A stretch of 64,000 bases of DNA from Anaerosporomusa subterranea (GCF_001611555.1 NZ_LSGP01000020.1:94001-158000), one strand, 5' to 3'. Counted from the stretch's first letter, positions 47,061-55,866 are shown. Program-made: numbers and translations. The notes: generated by a model not told the origin, from the letters alone.

Positions 47061-47972
47061 TTGTCCCACGATGTTATACAAGACATTAACACCGTAAAGA
47101 CGAATACAGCAAAATTATCGGTTGCTTCTAATTCTCTGTTGGTTGTACTAAAACTGGCAGTGGGCTGGATGAGCGGTTCGGTCAGTATTATTTCTGAGGC
47201 GGCTCACTCAGCGGTTGATCTATTGGCTGCGCTGATTGCTTTTGTTGCAGTGCGTAAATCTGGTAAAGAGCCAGACGCCGTGCATGCCTACGGACACGGT
47301 AAAATCGAAAATGTCTCCGGTATGATTGAAGCAGCCCTGATTGTGCTGGTCTCAATCTGGATAGTTTGGGAATCGGTCGATAAGCTGCGGTCGCCACAGC
47401 CGACAGAGCTGGTAGGTTATGGAATGGCGGTTATGCTATTTTCAGCCGGTGTGAACTGGTGGGTATCCAGCCGGCTGCAAACAGTTGCTGACCAAACTCA
47501 TTCCCACGCATTGGCGGCAGACGCTCTGCATCTGAAGACAGATGTCTGGACCTCGATTGGCGTTTTTTTGGGATTGGTGGCAATGAAGCTGACAGGGTTG
47601 ACTTGGATTGATCCGGCCATTGCCATTGTTGTCGCAGCTATCATCTTTAAGGCTGGCTGGAATATGACCTGGAACAGTTTGTATGAGCTGACTGATATCA
47701 GCCTGCCGCATCACGAGCGCGACCTTATCCATGATATTCTTGCCACCCATCCGGAAGTCGTGTCTCATCACCGGCTGCGCACCCGGCGCAGTGGCAGTCT
47801 ACGTCAAATTGACGTGCATGTATTGCTTGATCCGGGGCTGCGTCTGGATCGGGCGCACGCTATTTGCGATCAGGTTGAAGCCGAACTGGAAAGTCAGTTA
47901 GGCAGCTGCGATGTGGTTATTCATCCTGAGCCAGCTGGTTCGCACGAGCGGGAGAGGTCTAAAGAAAGTTAG
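47061..47972 (+). CDS. Cation diffusion facilitator (CDF) metal exporter
   Basis: 303 residues from the TTG at 47061; the frame is open further upstream, but that would include the terminator hairpin. Six hydrophobic segments are seen. The metal-site motifs are HSAVDLLAALIAFVAV (HxxxD in TM2) and HLKTDVWTSIGVFLGL (HxxxD in TM5), with HAYGHGKIENVSGMIEA between. The C-terminal ~90 residues form the cytoplasmic dimerisation domain (RRSGSLRQIDVHVLLDPG). It exports divalent metals such as Zn, Co, Ni, Fe or Mn; which one is not set by sequence. It is convergent with the next gene (3-nt overlap). Confidence 0.9.
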   Translation: MSHDVIQDINTVKTNTAKLSVASNSLLVVLKLAVGWMSGSVSIISEAAHSAVDLLAALIAFVAVRKSGKEPDAVHAYGHGKIENVSGMIEAALIVLVSIWIVWESVDKLRSPQPTELVGYGMAVMLFSAGVNWWVSSRLQTVADQTHSHALAADALHLKTDVWTSIGVFLGLVAMKLTGLTWIDPAIAIVVAAIIFKAGWNMTWNSLYELTDISLPHHERDLIHDILATHPEVVSHHRLRTRRSGSLRQIDVHVLLDPGLRLDRAHAICDQVEAELESQLGSCDVVIHPEPAGSHERERSKES

Positions 47973-48514
47973 ATTGGCGTTGGTCTTTGCGGAGAGACAA
48001 TCGAGGCTAGTTCTTGGATAACCTCTGTTTCGAGCTCTTCGGCGATATCGGAAGGAATTTGCGTCGGAGCTTCCTTGGCGGTTACTGGTGGCGGCGTGCA
48101 AGGACCAGTGGTTTTATCGACAAAACAACAATCAGACCGCTCCCGGCACAATAGCTGGCGCAGTGCTTCAAGCTCGATAATCTGCTCAGCAGTTAGCCGG
48201 GACGGATCGGCCGTACAGGTCAACGCCAACAGCCGAAAAATATCGACCGGAGCACAGCTAACGGCCAGGAAATTGGTACTGAAGGAAACCTTGCAGCATA
48301 GTATTTCCAATAACATGTCAATGAGAGCACCAGCCCGGTCGGCGCGTATAATTGCTCGCTCAGTGATCTCCTCACAGACGCCTCTGGTCCGGCTCAGTTC
48401 CTCGGCCGAGCCGACCAGTAGCCGGTAAGAAGCGACAATCGAGGAAAACTGGGGAACAAGGGCAGCAACATCGCCAAGAATTGTATCTACAATGGGCCGT
48501 TGTTCGCTTGCCAT
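47969..48514 (-). CDS. Cysteine-rich hypothetical protein
   Basis: 181 residues from the ATG at 48514, preceded by AGAGGTGATC. The N-terminal two thirds are helical (ERAIIRADRAGALIDMLLEI), with scattered cysteines (LCCKVSF, SCAPVD, LTCTADP, LLCRERSDCC). A Pro/Thr-rich stretch GPCTPPPVTAKEAPTQIPSD precedes a short acidic helix. No signal peptide or known domain was recognised. The start signal and codon use support a real gene. Several of the cysteines could bind metal, which would fit the neighbouring metal exporter, but this is only a guess. Confidence 0.65.
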   Translation of the reverse strand: MASEQRPIVDTILGDVAALVPQFSSIVASYRLLVGSAEELSRTRGVCEEITERAIIRADRAGALIDMLLEILCCKVSFSTNFLAVSCAPVDIFRLLALTCTADPSRLTAEQIIELEALRQLLCRERSDCCFVDKTTGPCTPPPVTAKEAPTQIPSDIAEELETEVIQELASIVSPQRPTPI

Positions 48515-48627
48515 GACGATCACCTCTCAGCTACTACCACTAAGGTATGCGAAATAGTTTACTGAGGTGACTTAGCGAAAAAGAGGAGTTTCTTTCGGCT
48601 GGCAGAAAATATATACAGGAGAAGACG

Positions 48628-48755
48628 GGGTACGTTAACCGCAGAGTACGCAGAGTACGCTGAGGGTACCCAGAGGGCTACGGTGTGTTTTTTTCATTAA
48701 GCGTGACCCTCCGTGAACCCTCTGTGACCTCTGCGTAATCTGTGGTTAAGCGTGT
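48628..48755. repeat. CACAGAG-type inverted repeat (family 3), near full-length
   Basis: GTACGTTAACCGCAGAGTAC at the left and CTCTGCGTAATCTGTGGTTA at the right form the ends. Inside, ACCCAGAGGG and CCCTCTGTGACC repeat the motif. It lies between the hypothetical gene and selD. Confidence 0.8.
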
Positions 48756-48803
48756 CTTCGTCCTCCAGCTTCCCGATAATAGGTAACAAAGGAGGCGTAT
48801 AAA

Positions 48804-49838
48804 GTGGTGAAGTTGACTCAATATACAAAACGAGGCGGTTGAGCTGCTAAAATTGGGCCAGGGGCCCTGGCGCACGTGCTGCGTCATTTGGAACGACCGC
48901 AACACCCACGTCTCTTAGTAGGAATAGAAACTTCAGATGACGCGGGAGTCTATTTGTTGGATGAAAAAACAGCGTTGATTCAGACGCTGGACTTCTTTAC
49001 GCCGATTGTTGATGACCCTTATACCTTCGGTCAAATTGCCGCTGCTAACAGCCTCAGCGATGTGTATGCCATGGGTGGCAGGCCGTTGACGGCGATGAAC
49101 ATTGTCGCCTTTCCGGTCTCTTTATTGAATGAAGGAATCCTGCCAGCTATACTGGAAGGCGGACAGGATAAAGTGAAGGAAGCCGGAGCAGTCATTGTCG
49201 GCGGACATACGATTGATGATCTTGAGCCCAAATACGGACTTAGTGTTACCGGGGTAGTTCACCCAGCCAAGATATTAAAAAACGCTGGTGCTAAACCGGG
49301 CGACGCGATAATCCTTACCAAACCATTAGGGACAGGGATTTTGGCAACTGCCTCTCGCGCTGAGATGTTTAACGAAGGCTGGCAGGCAGCGATTAATAGC
49401 ATGACAACTCTTAACCGGGTTGCGGCAGAGGCGCTTGAGCCGTTTGCTGTTAGTGCTTGTACTGATGTCACCGGCTTTGGTCTACTAGGCCATCTCTCTG
49501 AGATGGCAGCTGGATCGGGCGTCAGTATTCTTGTTGAACATACTGCTGTTCCCTTTCTGCCAGAAGCGGCTGAGGCTGCTGCTATGGGTTTGGTTCCAGG
49601 CGGCGCTTATGCCAACCGGGAGTACTTTAGTACTAAAGGGATCCGTATCGCGGCCCATGTGCCGGAACAAGCGGCAGATTTGTTATGGGATCCTCAGACC
49701 TCAGGCGGCCTGCTGATCAGTTTGCCGGCTCGGCAGGCAAATGCGCTGCTGGCAGCACTCCATGCCGGCGGAGTGTCGGCAGCAGCCTGTATCGGCCAAG
49801 TTACCGGAACAGGTAAAGGAGAGATTACTGTTGAATAA
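48804..49838 (+). CDS. selD: Selenide, water dikinase SelD with in-frame UGA (selenocysteine)
   Basis: SelD makes selenophosphate from selenide and ATP. The conceptual frame starts at GTG 48804, 8 nt after AAAGGAGG, and reads TQYTKRGG-U-AAKIGPGALA, where TGA at 48840-48842 is residue 13. This is exactly the catalytic Cys/Sec position of SelD (GGCGCK in E. coli), so the codon is almost surely selenocysteine. Total 344 residues. Further motifs: SDDAGVYLLDEKTALIQTLD, NSLSDVYAMGGRP and CTDVTGFGLLGHL. A start after the UGA (48876) would lose the catalytic loop. yedF overlaps its end. Confidence 0.95.
48853..48874 (+). promoter_or_regulatory. Candidate bacterial SECIS hairpin in selD
   Basis: GCCAGG (48857-48862) pairs with CCTGGC (48866-48871) around a GGC loop, 14 nt after the UGA, the usual spacing for a SelB-bound hairpin. 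The alternative pairing GGGCC/GGCCC is also possible. Confidence 0.55.
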
Positions 49839-50421
49839 TCAACTCGACTGCAGGGGGCTGGCCTGCCCTCTGCCTGTCATTGAAACAAAAAAAGCGCTCG
49901 CTGGCTTAAATGGCGAAGCGCTAACCGTACTAGTTGATAACCAAGTCGCCAAGGAGAATGTGGTCAAATTCGCCACTGCCCAGCAATGCGGTGTCAGTGT
50001 TGAGGGCCAGGACGGAGACTTTAGCATTCGGATTACGAAGTCAGGGATACCGGCTGCGGTGATTACGCCTGTTGGGACCGCCGCGTCATCGGTCAGTGGG
50101 GTCTGGCTGATTACCCAGGATAGTCTCGGCCATGGCAACAAAGAACTGGGATCTGTACTCATGAAATCGTTCTTTTACACACTGACAGAGCGGGAACTGC
50201 CCAGTAAAGTATTGTTCATAAACAGTGGCGTATTACTAACCTTGCAGGATTCACCAGTTTTGGCGCACATTGAGACACTAGCCGGACGTGGTGTCGAGGT
50301 CTTGTCTTGCGGGACCTGCCTTGATTATTATGGAGTAAAAGAAAGGCTAGCTGTTGGTGGTATTACCAATATGTATACGATCGTTGAAGCGCTGGCGACC
50401 GGCAGGGCGGTCACCCTTTGA
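49831..50421 (+). CDS. yedF: YedF-like sulfurtransferase (selenium metabolism)
   Basis: 196 residues from the TTG at 49831, inside the end of selD, with AAAGGAGAG upstream. The N-terminal TusA/SirA domain has LDCRGLACPLPVIETKKAL (CPxP). A C-terminal DsrE-like domain follows, with VLFINSGVLLTLQDSP and LSCGTCLDYYGVKERL. This two-domain type is called selenium metabolism protein YedF and regularly accompanies selD. It is thought to handle selenium or sulfur as a persulfide/perselenide; the exact reaction is unknown. Confidence 0.92.
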   Translation: MNNQLDCRGLACPLPVIETKKALAGLNGEALTVLVDNQVAKENVVKFATAQQCGVSVEGQDGDFSIRITKSGIPAAVITPVGTAASSVSGVWLITQDSLGHGNKELGSVLMKSFFYTLTERELPSKVLFINSGVLLTLQDSPVLAHIETLAGRGVEVLSCGTCLDYYGVKERLAVGGITNMYTIVEALATGRAVTL

Positions 50422-50696
50422 GCGAGGCCAAAGACCGGCTGATTAGCTTTGCCTCAGTGCATCATGCCATCAAGGCCGAAAAGCTGCTGACTGAAGCAGG
50501 CGTTGCTGTCACTGCTCTGCCCACCCCGCGCGAAATATCAATTAGCTGCGGCCAGTGCCTATTGCTGGCAGCTAAAGACCAGCAGCAGGCACTGGCTGTA
50601 TTGGCTCAGGCGGATGTCCTGTGGTCAAAGCTTTACAGTAGGGACCAACAGCAAAGAGTATATGAATTGTTGTCTGAGTATGGGAGGAACCTATGA
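50418..50696 (+). CDS. DUF3343 family protein
   Basis: 92 residues from a TTG start overlapping the yedF stop by 4 nt. RLISFASVHHAIKAEKLLTE, PTPREISISCGQCLLLA and a C-terminal LYELLSEYGR-like helix (VYELLSEYGRNL) fit DUF3343, a putative Se/S carrier family (with a CGxC-type pair, here CGQC). It overlaps mscS by 4 nt, so yedF-DUF3343-mscS are coupled. Confidence 0.85.
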   Translation: MSEAKDRLISFASVHHAIKAEKLLTEAGVAVTALPTPREISISCGQCLLLAAKDQQQALAVLAQADVLWSKLYSRDQQQRVYELLSEYGRNL

Positions 50697-51541
50697 GCGA
50701 GCTGTTTTCACCGGATTATCTATTAGTGATTGGCAATAGAGTGTTACGCTTATGTCTGATTGTCATTGGCTCAGGCTTAGCGATGCGGTTTTTCAAGCTA
50801 ATTGTTGATCGTTTCTTTATGCCTAAGGCCGATGGTAAGCATTTTTACCTGGAGGAGAAACGCGCTCGCACACTCAGCTCGCTATTAAAAAGTATTGTCC
50901 AGTATATGGTCTACTTCGTCACCTTAGTCATGATTCTGCAGGAATTCCAAATTGACACCACGTCAATTATTGCTGGCGCGGGTGTTATCGGCTTGGCGAT
51001 CGGCTTTGGCGCGCAGACGTTGGTCAAAGATGTCATCACCGGCTTCTTTATCATTCTGGAAGATCAATATTCGGTGGGAGATTATGTGGAAAATGGCGAC
51101 ATGGCAGGCACGGTCGAAGACGTCGGTTTTCGCATCACCAAACTGCGTGGCACGAACGGTGTACTGCATATCATCCCTAACGGTGCCATTACCAAAGTAA
51201 CTAACTATACGCGCGGTCACATGCAGGCTGTTGTCAATGTGCCTGTAGCCTATGACGCAGATATTAATCAGGTACAGTTGTTATTAGCGGAAGCCTGCGA
51301 ATCAGTCAAGGAATTGCCGCAGATCATTGAAGCCCCCAAACTATTGGGCATCGTCGACTTTCGGCCTGGTGAACTTGTCATGCGAATCGTTGTAAAAACC
51401 CTGCCCATGGAACAGGGAGGGGTGGAGGCGGCGATTCGGCAAAAAATCAAGACACTATTTGACGCAGCCGCTATTCCCTTGCCAGCCGCGGCACAAGTAC
51501 CTGGAGTAAAACTCGCAGAAAACAGAGGGGGCAAGTCATGA
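50693..51541 (+). CDS. mscS: Small-conductance mechanosensitive channel MscS
   Basis: 282 residues with three N-terminal membrane segments. The pore-lining helix is GAGVIGLAIGFGAQTLVKDV and the beta domain has EDQYSVGDYVENGDMAGTVE. It opens on membrane stretch to release solutes. It overlaps the DUF3343 and DUF951 genes by 4 nt each. Confidence 0.93.
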   Translation: MSELFSPDYLLVIGNRVLRLCLIVIGSGLAMRFFKLIVDRFFMPKADGKHFYLEEKRARTLSSLLKSIVQYMVYFVTLVMILQEFQIDTTSIIAGAGVIGLAIGFGAQTLVKDVITGFFIILEDQYSVGDYVENGDMAGTVEDVGFRITKLRGTNGVLHIIPNGAITKVTNYTRGHMQAVVNVPVAYDADINQVQLLLAEACESVKELPQIIEAPKLLGIVDFRPGELVMRIVVKTLPMEQGGVEAAIRQKIKTLFDAAAIPLPAAAQVPGVKLAENRGGKS

Positions 51542-51741
51542 TTGTCCGCTACCAAATCGGCGATATTGTTAAAACCAAAAAAACGCATCCCTGCGGTTCT
51601 GACCTCTGGGAAATCACGCGAACCGGCATTGACTTTGGCCTAAAGTGCCAAAAGTGCAATCACTTTGTCCTCATGCCCAGACCAAAGTTTGAGAAGGCGG
51701 TTAAGGCCATCGTCAGCCAAAAGGAAGATGTCGGGCGTTGA
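51538..51741 (+). CDS. DUF951 family protein
   Basis: 67 residues: GDIVKTKKTHPCGSDLWEIT, RTGIDFGLKCQKCNHFVLMP, the complete DUF951 pattern with three cysteines including a CxxC pair (probable zinc site). Family genes usually lie next to mscS and ychF in Firmicutes; here mscS is adjacent and ychF is 5 kb downstream. The function is unknown. Confidence 0.9.
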   Translation: MIVRYQIGDIVKTKKTHPCGSDLWEITRTGIDFGLKCQKCNHFVLMPRPKFEKAVKAIVSQKEDVGR

Positions 51742-51752
51742 TAAACGCCCAT

Positions 51753-51840
51753 CTGCGTTGTTAGCCCCGCCAACCCATTGCTAGCGTACCGGACGTACGC
51801 GTCGCTGCTGGGTCGGCGGGGCTGCCTAGCATCTGGGCAT
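51753..51840 (+). repeat. Structured palindromic repeat, family 1 copy C
   Basis: AGCCCCGCCAACCCA (51763-51777) pairs with TGGGTCGGCGGGGCT (51809-51823). The inner GCTAGCGTAC and GTACGCGTCGC match copy B. The tail GCCTAGCATCTGGGC matches copy A. It lies just after DUF951. Confidence 0.8.
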
Positions 51841-51895
51841 TTCTGAACGCCCTTGGGATTAGCACTGACTAGGAGATTAGATTGGATTTTAGTTC

Positions 51896-51924
51896 TTGAC
51901 GAATAAGGGCGTATTCGGTAGAAT
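51896..51924 (+). promoter_or_regulatory. Promoter of pflBA
   Basis: TTGACG (51896-51901) and TAGAAT (51919-51924) with a 17-nt spacer, just before the operator-like palindrome and the riboswitch. Confidence 0.75.
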
Positions 51925-51928
51925 AAGA

Positions 51929-51945
51929 GTACAAACCGTTTGTAC
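51929..51945. promoter_or_regulatory. Operator-like palindrome at the pfl transcription start
   Basis: GTACAAAC and GTTTGTAC are perfect 8-bp arms around one C, placed just downstream of the -10 box. It may be a repressor site. Confidence 0.5.
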
Positions 51946-51960
51946 AATCGTATAGAACCC

Positions 51961-52033
51961 GATACAGGACTGGCGGATTAGTGGGTTGAACCACGTGGAC
52001 TGTAGCGGAGATGAAAGCCGACCGCCTGGGCAT
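51961..52033 (+). ncRNA. ZTP/ZMP riboswitch (pfl motif)
   Basis: GACTGGCGGATTAGTGGG, TTGAACCACGTGGAC and the conserved 3' block CCGACCGCCTGGGCAT match the pfl motif, the ZTP-sensing riboswitch of one-carbon metabolism. It is directly upstream of pflB, the gene class after which the motif was named. ZTP signals lack of 10-formyl-THF; formate from PflB can replenish it. Confidence 0.88.
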
Positions 52034-52069
52034 TGCATAGTTTTTGTGATGTTCAGGCGGTTTTAATAT
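52021..52069 (+). terminator. Riboswitch-controlled terminator before pflB
   Basis: ACCGCCTG (part of the aptamer's last block) pairs with CAGGCGGT, with inner GCAT/ATGT pairs, followed by TTTAATATTTTT. Sharing of the left arm with the aptamer explains ligand control. Confidence 0.85.
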
Positions 52070-52089
52070 TTTTCAGGGGAGGTCTTCCA

Positions 52090-54315
52090 ATGGATCAGTG
52101 GAGAGGCTTTACAGATGGAGTTTGGCAGACAAGTGTCGATGTGCGAGATTTTATTCAAAAGAACTATACACCATACGAAGGTGATGCCAGCTTTTTGGCG
52201 GCGGCGACGTTCCAAACCAAGCGGCTGTGGGAAGAATGCACTCGTCTGTTGAAAGTGGAGCGGGATTCGGACGGGGTGCTTGATATTGATACAGAAGTCG
52301 TTTCTACCATCACATCACATGCCGCTGGCTATATTGCTAAAGAATTAGAGCTGATTGTCGGCCTACAGACAGATGCGCCGCTTAAACGGGGAGTCATCGT
52401 TAACGGCGGTGTTCGGATGGCTGAACAGGCCTGCGAGGCTTATGGCAGGAAACTGAACCCGCAGATTAGCGACATCTACCACAATCACCGCAAGACGCAC
52501 AACACAGCAGTGTTTGAGGCATATACCGAGGAAATGAAGCAAGCGCGCCGACTGGGCATGATCACCGGTCTGCCTGATGCATATGGACGGGGCCGAATCA
52601 TTGGTGATTACCGTCGAATAGCGCTGTATGGCACCGAGCGACTGATTCAGGAAAAACAGGACGATTTGACGGCACTAGCCGACAGTCCAATGACTGAAGC
52701 GGTGATCCGGACCCGTGAGGAAATCGCCCAGCAACTGCATGCTCTTGCTGATCTGGCGCTGATGGCAAAACAATACGGATTTGATATCTCGCGCCCGGCA
52801 GAGGATGCGCAAGAGGCGATTCAATGGCTATACTTCGCCTACCTTGGCGCGATCAAGGAGCAAAACGGCGCCGCGATGTCGCTTGGCCGGGTATCGACCT
52901 TTTTGGATATCTATATTATCCGCGACCTGAACGAGGGCCGGCTTGATGAATCGGGCGCACAGGAATTGATTGATCAACTGATTATTAAGCTGCGTCTGGC
53001 GCGGCATTTGCGCACCCCTGACTATAACGAATTATTTGCCGGTGACCCGCTGTGGGTTACTGAAGCCATTGGTGGTATGGGACGCGATGGCCGGACCTTG
53101 GTTACGCAGACCTCATTCCGTTTTCTCCATACCTTAGCCAACCTCGGCCCTGCGCCTGAGCCGAACCTGACTGTCCTATGGTCACCTGCGCTGCCTGAAG
53201 GCTTTAAGCAGTTTTCTGCCGCAGTCTCGATTAGCAGCAGCGCCATCCAGTATGAGAATGACGAACTGATGCGTCCAGAGTATGGCGACGACTATGCGAT
53301 TGCGTGCTGTGTGTCAGCTATGACGGTCGGCAAACAAATGCAGTTTTTCGGCGCCCGTGCCAATCTGGCTAAAGCTCTGCTGCTCGCCATCAACGGCGGT
53401 CGGGATGAAGTCAGCGGTGAGCAAATCGGCCCGAAGCTGCCACTGCTAACGGCTGAGACCTTAGATTATGATACAGTAAGAGTCAATTTGTCGATCGTGC
53501 TTGATTGGCTGACCGGACTCTATGTCAACACGATGAATCTGATTCATCGCATGCACGACACCTATGCCTATGAAAGTTTGCAGATGGCTTTGCACGATAG
53601 CGAACCAGGCAGGCTAATGGCGTTTGGTATCGCCGGACTGTCTGTTGCCGCCGACTCACTCAGCGCTATCAAGCATGCCAAGGTGAAAGCGGTGCGGGAT
53701 GAGCGCGGTATTGCGACTGGTTTTGAAATTGCGGGCGATTACCCGTGTTATGGTAATGATGATGATCGGGTTGACCAGATTGCATCAGGTCTCTGCGCCG
53801 AATTTAGCGCCAAGCTAAAGCTTCACCCAGCATACCGTGATGCAAAACATACCTTATCCATTCTCACGATCACGTCAAACGTCATGTATGGCGGCAAAAC
53901 CGGTGCAACTCCTGACGGGCGTCAGGCAGGTCAGCCCTTTGCCCCAGGCGCCAATCCCATGCATGGACGGGACAAGCGCGGCGCGCTCGCTGCAGCGTCG
54001 TCTGTCGCAAAGTTATCCTACGCCGACTGCCAGGATGGCATCTCCTATACGTTTACTGTCGTCCCGTCTGCGCTGGGCAAAACCAAAGCAGCCAGGGAAA
54101 AGAACCTGACTGCTCTCTTAGATGGTTACGCGATTAAGGGCGGACACCATATCAATGTCAATGTACTAGACCGAGCCCTGCTGCAAGCGGCAATGGCCAA
54201 GCCGGAAGACTATCCGCAGCTTACCATCCGCGTATCTGGCTATGCAGTTAACTTTATTAAGCTTTCACCGCTGCATCAGCAGGAAGTCATCAGCCGGACC
54301 TTCTATGAATCGTGA
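52090..54315 (+). CDS. pflB: Formate C-acetyltransferase (pyruvate formate-lyase)
   Basis: 741 residues from the ATG at 52090 (GGGGAGG upstream). Glycyl-radical enzyme that converts pyruvate and CoA to acetyl-CoA and formate. It matches PflB along its length: [31 protein letters not shown], the active-site cysteine pair in [16 protein letters not shown] and the radical glycine in [12 protein letters not shown] near the C-terminus. It is a true PFL rather than a diol dehydratase-type enzyme because of the CC pair. The activase gene overlaps its end. Confidence 0.97.
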   Translation: MDQWRGFTDGVWQTSVDVRDFIQKNYTPYEGDASFLAAATFQTKRLWEECTRLLKVERDSDGVLDIDTEVVSTITSHAAGYIAKELELIVGLQTDAPLKRGVIVNGGVRMAEQACEAYGRKLNPQISDIYHNHRKTHNTAVFEAYTEEMKQARRLGMITGLPDAYGRGRIIGDYRRIALYGTERLIQEKQDDLTALADSPMTEAVIRTREEIAQQLHALADLALMAKQYGFDISRPAEDAQEAIQWLYFAYLGAIKEQNGAAMSLGRVSTFLDIYIIRDLNEGRLDESGAQELIDQLIIKLRLARHLRTPDYNELFAGDPLWVTEAIGGMGRDGRTLVTQTSFRFLHTLANLGPAPEPNLTVLWSPALPEGFKQFSAAVSISSSAIQYENDELMRPEYGDDYAIACCVSAMTVGKQMQFFGARANLAKALLLAINGGRDEVSGEQIGPKLPLLTAETLDYDTVRVNLSIVLDWLTGLYVNTMNLIHRMHDTYAYESLQMALHDSEPGRLMAFGIAGLSVAADSLSAIKHAKVKAVRDERGIATGFEIAGDYPCYGNDDDRVDQIASGLCAEFSAKLKLHPAYRDAKHTLSILTITSNVMYGGKTGATPDGRQAGQPFAPGANPMHGRDKRGALAAASSVAKLSYADCQDGISYTFTVVPSALGKTKAAREKNLTALLDGYAIKGGHHINVNVLDRALLQAAMAKPEDYPQLTIRVSGYAVNFIKLSPLHQQEVISRTFYES

Positions 54316-55036
54316 GCAGACAGGCTATCTTCACTCTGTCGAAACGTTTGGCACAGTTGATGGGCCAGGTATGCGCTATGTGCTGTTTTTGTCCGGATGC
54401 ACACTCGGCTGCATCTTTTGTCACAACCGGGATACCTGGGAGTTTGGCAACAAGACGATCAGCGTGACGGAGGTGCTGGCCGATTATGAGAAATACCGCA
54501 GCTTTTATGACGCCTCTGGCGGTGGCCTGACAATAAGCGGGGGCGAACCGCTGCTGCAGCCGGATTTTGTCGGTGCGCTGTTTCAAGCCTGCCGCGAGCA
54601 GGGCATCCACACCACGCTGGACACAGCCGGGTTTTGTGCACCAAATGCGCTCGAGAAGGTTTTGCCTTATACCGACCTGGTTATGTTTTCGGTTAAGGCG
54701 GCGAATCGTGCTACCCATTTACGCTTGACCGGGCAAGAGCGGCGCGACATTATCGAGAACTTGCGGTTGGTTGCGCTAACAACTCCCTTGATCGTCCGTC
54801 ATGTTATCATACCTGGCATCACTGACACGGAACAGGAGTTAGCTGAGTTTGCCGAGTTGATTTGCTCGTTACCGATTCAGCCGAGAGTGGAACTGCTGCC
54901 CTACCATCAGGCAGGACGACAAAAGTGGCAACAGCTGTCGCTAGTTTATCCGCTTGATGGCGTGGCTTCGGCAACGGCGGACGATATCACGAGAGCTGCC
55001 AAACTTCTGAGTGCAAGGGGAGTAGTTGGCGCCTGA
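54305..55036 (+). CDS. pflA: Pyruvate formate-lyase activating enzyme
   Basis: 243 residues from the ATG at 54305, overlapping pflB by 11 nt. Radical-SAM CxxxCxxC is present in [19 protein letters not shown], with [17 protein letters not shown] following. It installs the glycyl radical on PflB. The single short form without ferredoxin insert fits PflA. The cotranscribed pair is under the ZTP riboswitch. Confidence 0.96.
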   Translation: MNREQTGYLHSVETFGTVDGPGMRYVLFLSGCTLGCIFCHNRDTWEFGNKTISVTEVLADYEKYRSFYDASGGGLTISGGEPLLQPDFVGALFQACREQGIHTTLDTAGFCAPNALEKVLPYTDLVMFSVKAANRATHLRLTGQERRDIIENLRLVALTTPLIVRHVIIPGITDTEQELAEFAELICSLPIQPRVELLPYHQAGRQKWQQLSLVYPLDGVASATADDITRAAKLLSARGVVGA

Positions 55037-55061
55037 GCGAAAGAAGCGCCTGCGTTCAGAG

Positions 55062-55101
55062 AATAAGCAAAAGAATTAAGACCTCTTAATTCTTTTGCTT
55101 A
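55062..55101. terminator. Bidirectional terminator between pflA and the DUF6448 gene
   Basis: ATAAGCAAAAGAATTAAGA and TCTTAATTCTTTTGCTTAT form 19-bp perfect arms around CC. Both strands end in A/T-rich runs, and two convergent genes end on either side. Confidence 0.85.
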
Positions 55102-55155
55102 TGTTGTCAGAGGAGTTTCCCGAATTGAGTTGAAACTATAGGGTAACTATGTTGA

Positions 55156-55785
55156 CTAGTGGCTGTGTTCGCGTCTCGGCTCTTTTTCTGATTGATGCGA
55201 GTTTTCAGCGCCGCCTTCGCGGATTTTTTCATACAGTTCGTGAACGAAAATCTGGAATTGCAGCTCTTCACTGGTTAGCTTGCGTACGGCGTCAACATCG
55301 CCGGCTGGTGTTCTGGCCTTCAGCTCTTGGATTTTATGCAATCGCAATTCAAGAACTTCGGCTAGTTCATGCGCCATAATTTGGTTTAACTCGGTCAGCG
55401 ATCCTGTCTGGATGGCTTTCTCTGATGCAGGCAGAGCAGGGCCAAAATCCATGCCTGCCGGCTGTAAGCCGGTAAAAGCTGCTCCTTCGCCAGCTCTGTG
55501 TATTCGAACTGTGGTTTCAAAGAAATAGCGGTCTGCGACTTCCTGAGCTGATTTGCCGCCTGTTCTAGCGGCAAGAACCTTAGCGAAGGCCTCTTTAAGT
55601 TCTGGCTCACCGTTCTTGGGAATGAAAGGAAGAACGCGATTGATGTCTTTGCTGTCTAGCGCCTGTTGCGCCGCCGTAACCACTGGGCCGTCCAACGTGT
55701 CGCAGTGAGCCTCAGCCGTATTTGGCATTAAAGCGACAAATCCCATGATAGCAACCCCTAAAATCCATCCATACATATTGTTCAT
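55156..55785 (-). CDS. DUF6448 family exported protein
   Basis: 209 residues from the ATG at 55785 (GAAAGAGGGA upstream; an ATG two codons earlier lies inside that Shine-Dalgarno). A signal peptide is clear (WILGVAIMGFVALMPNTAEA), with likely cleavage after AEA and a mature start HCDTLDGPVV. The middle has ADRYFFETTVRIHRAGEGAA and FTGLQPAGMDFGPALPAS, recalled as the DUF6448 pattern. The C-terminal tail is charged with histidines. Function unknown; histidines and one cysteine could bind metal. Divergent from a Crp/Fnr regulator gene. Confidence 0.78.
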   Translation of the reverse strand: MNNMYGWILGVAIMGFVALMPNTAEAHCDTLDGPVVTAAQQALDSKDINRVLPFIPKNGEPELKEAFAKVLAARTGGKSAQEVADRYFFETTVRIHRAGEGAAFTGLQPAGMDFGPALPASEKAIQTGSLTELNQIMAHELAEVLELRLHKIQELKARTPAGDVDAVRKLTSEELQFQIFVHELYEKIREGGAENSHQSEKEPRREHSH

Positions 55786-55866
55786 TTTCATCCCTCTTTC
55801 TTTTTTATACGCTTTAGATCTTCCGGATGATCTGGTTTTAGAATACAAGATAATTAGCTGGCATTA

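Noticed and set aside
48876-49838. selD starting at ATG-like codon 48876 as a truncated gene or pseudogene
   Set aside because: The upstream frame with strong Shine-Dalgarno continues into it through a single UGA exactly at the catalytic residue, in a genome with selA and selB.
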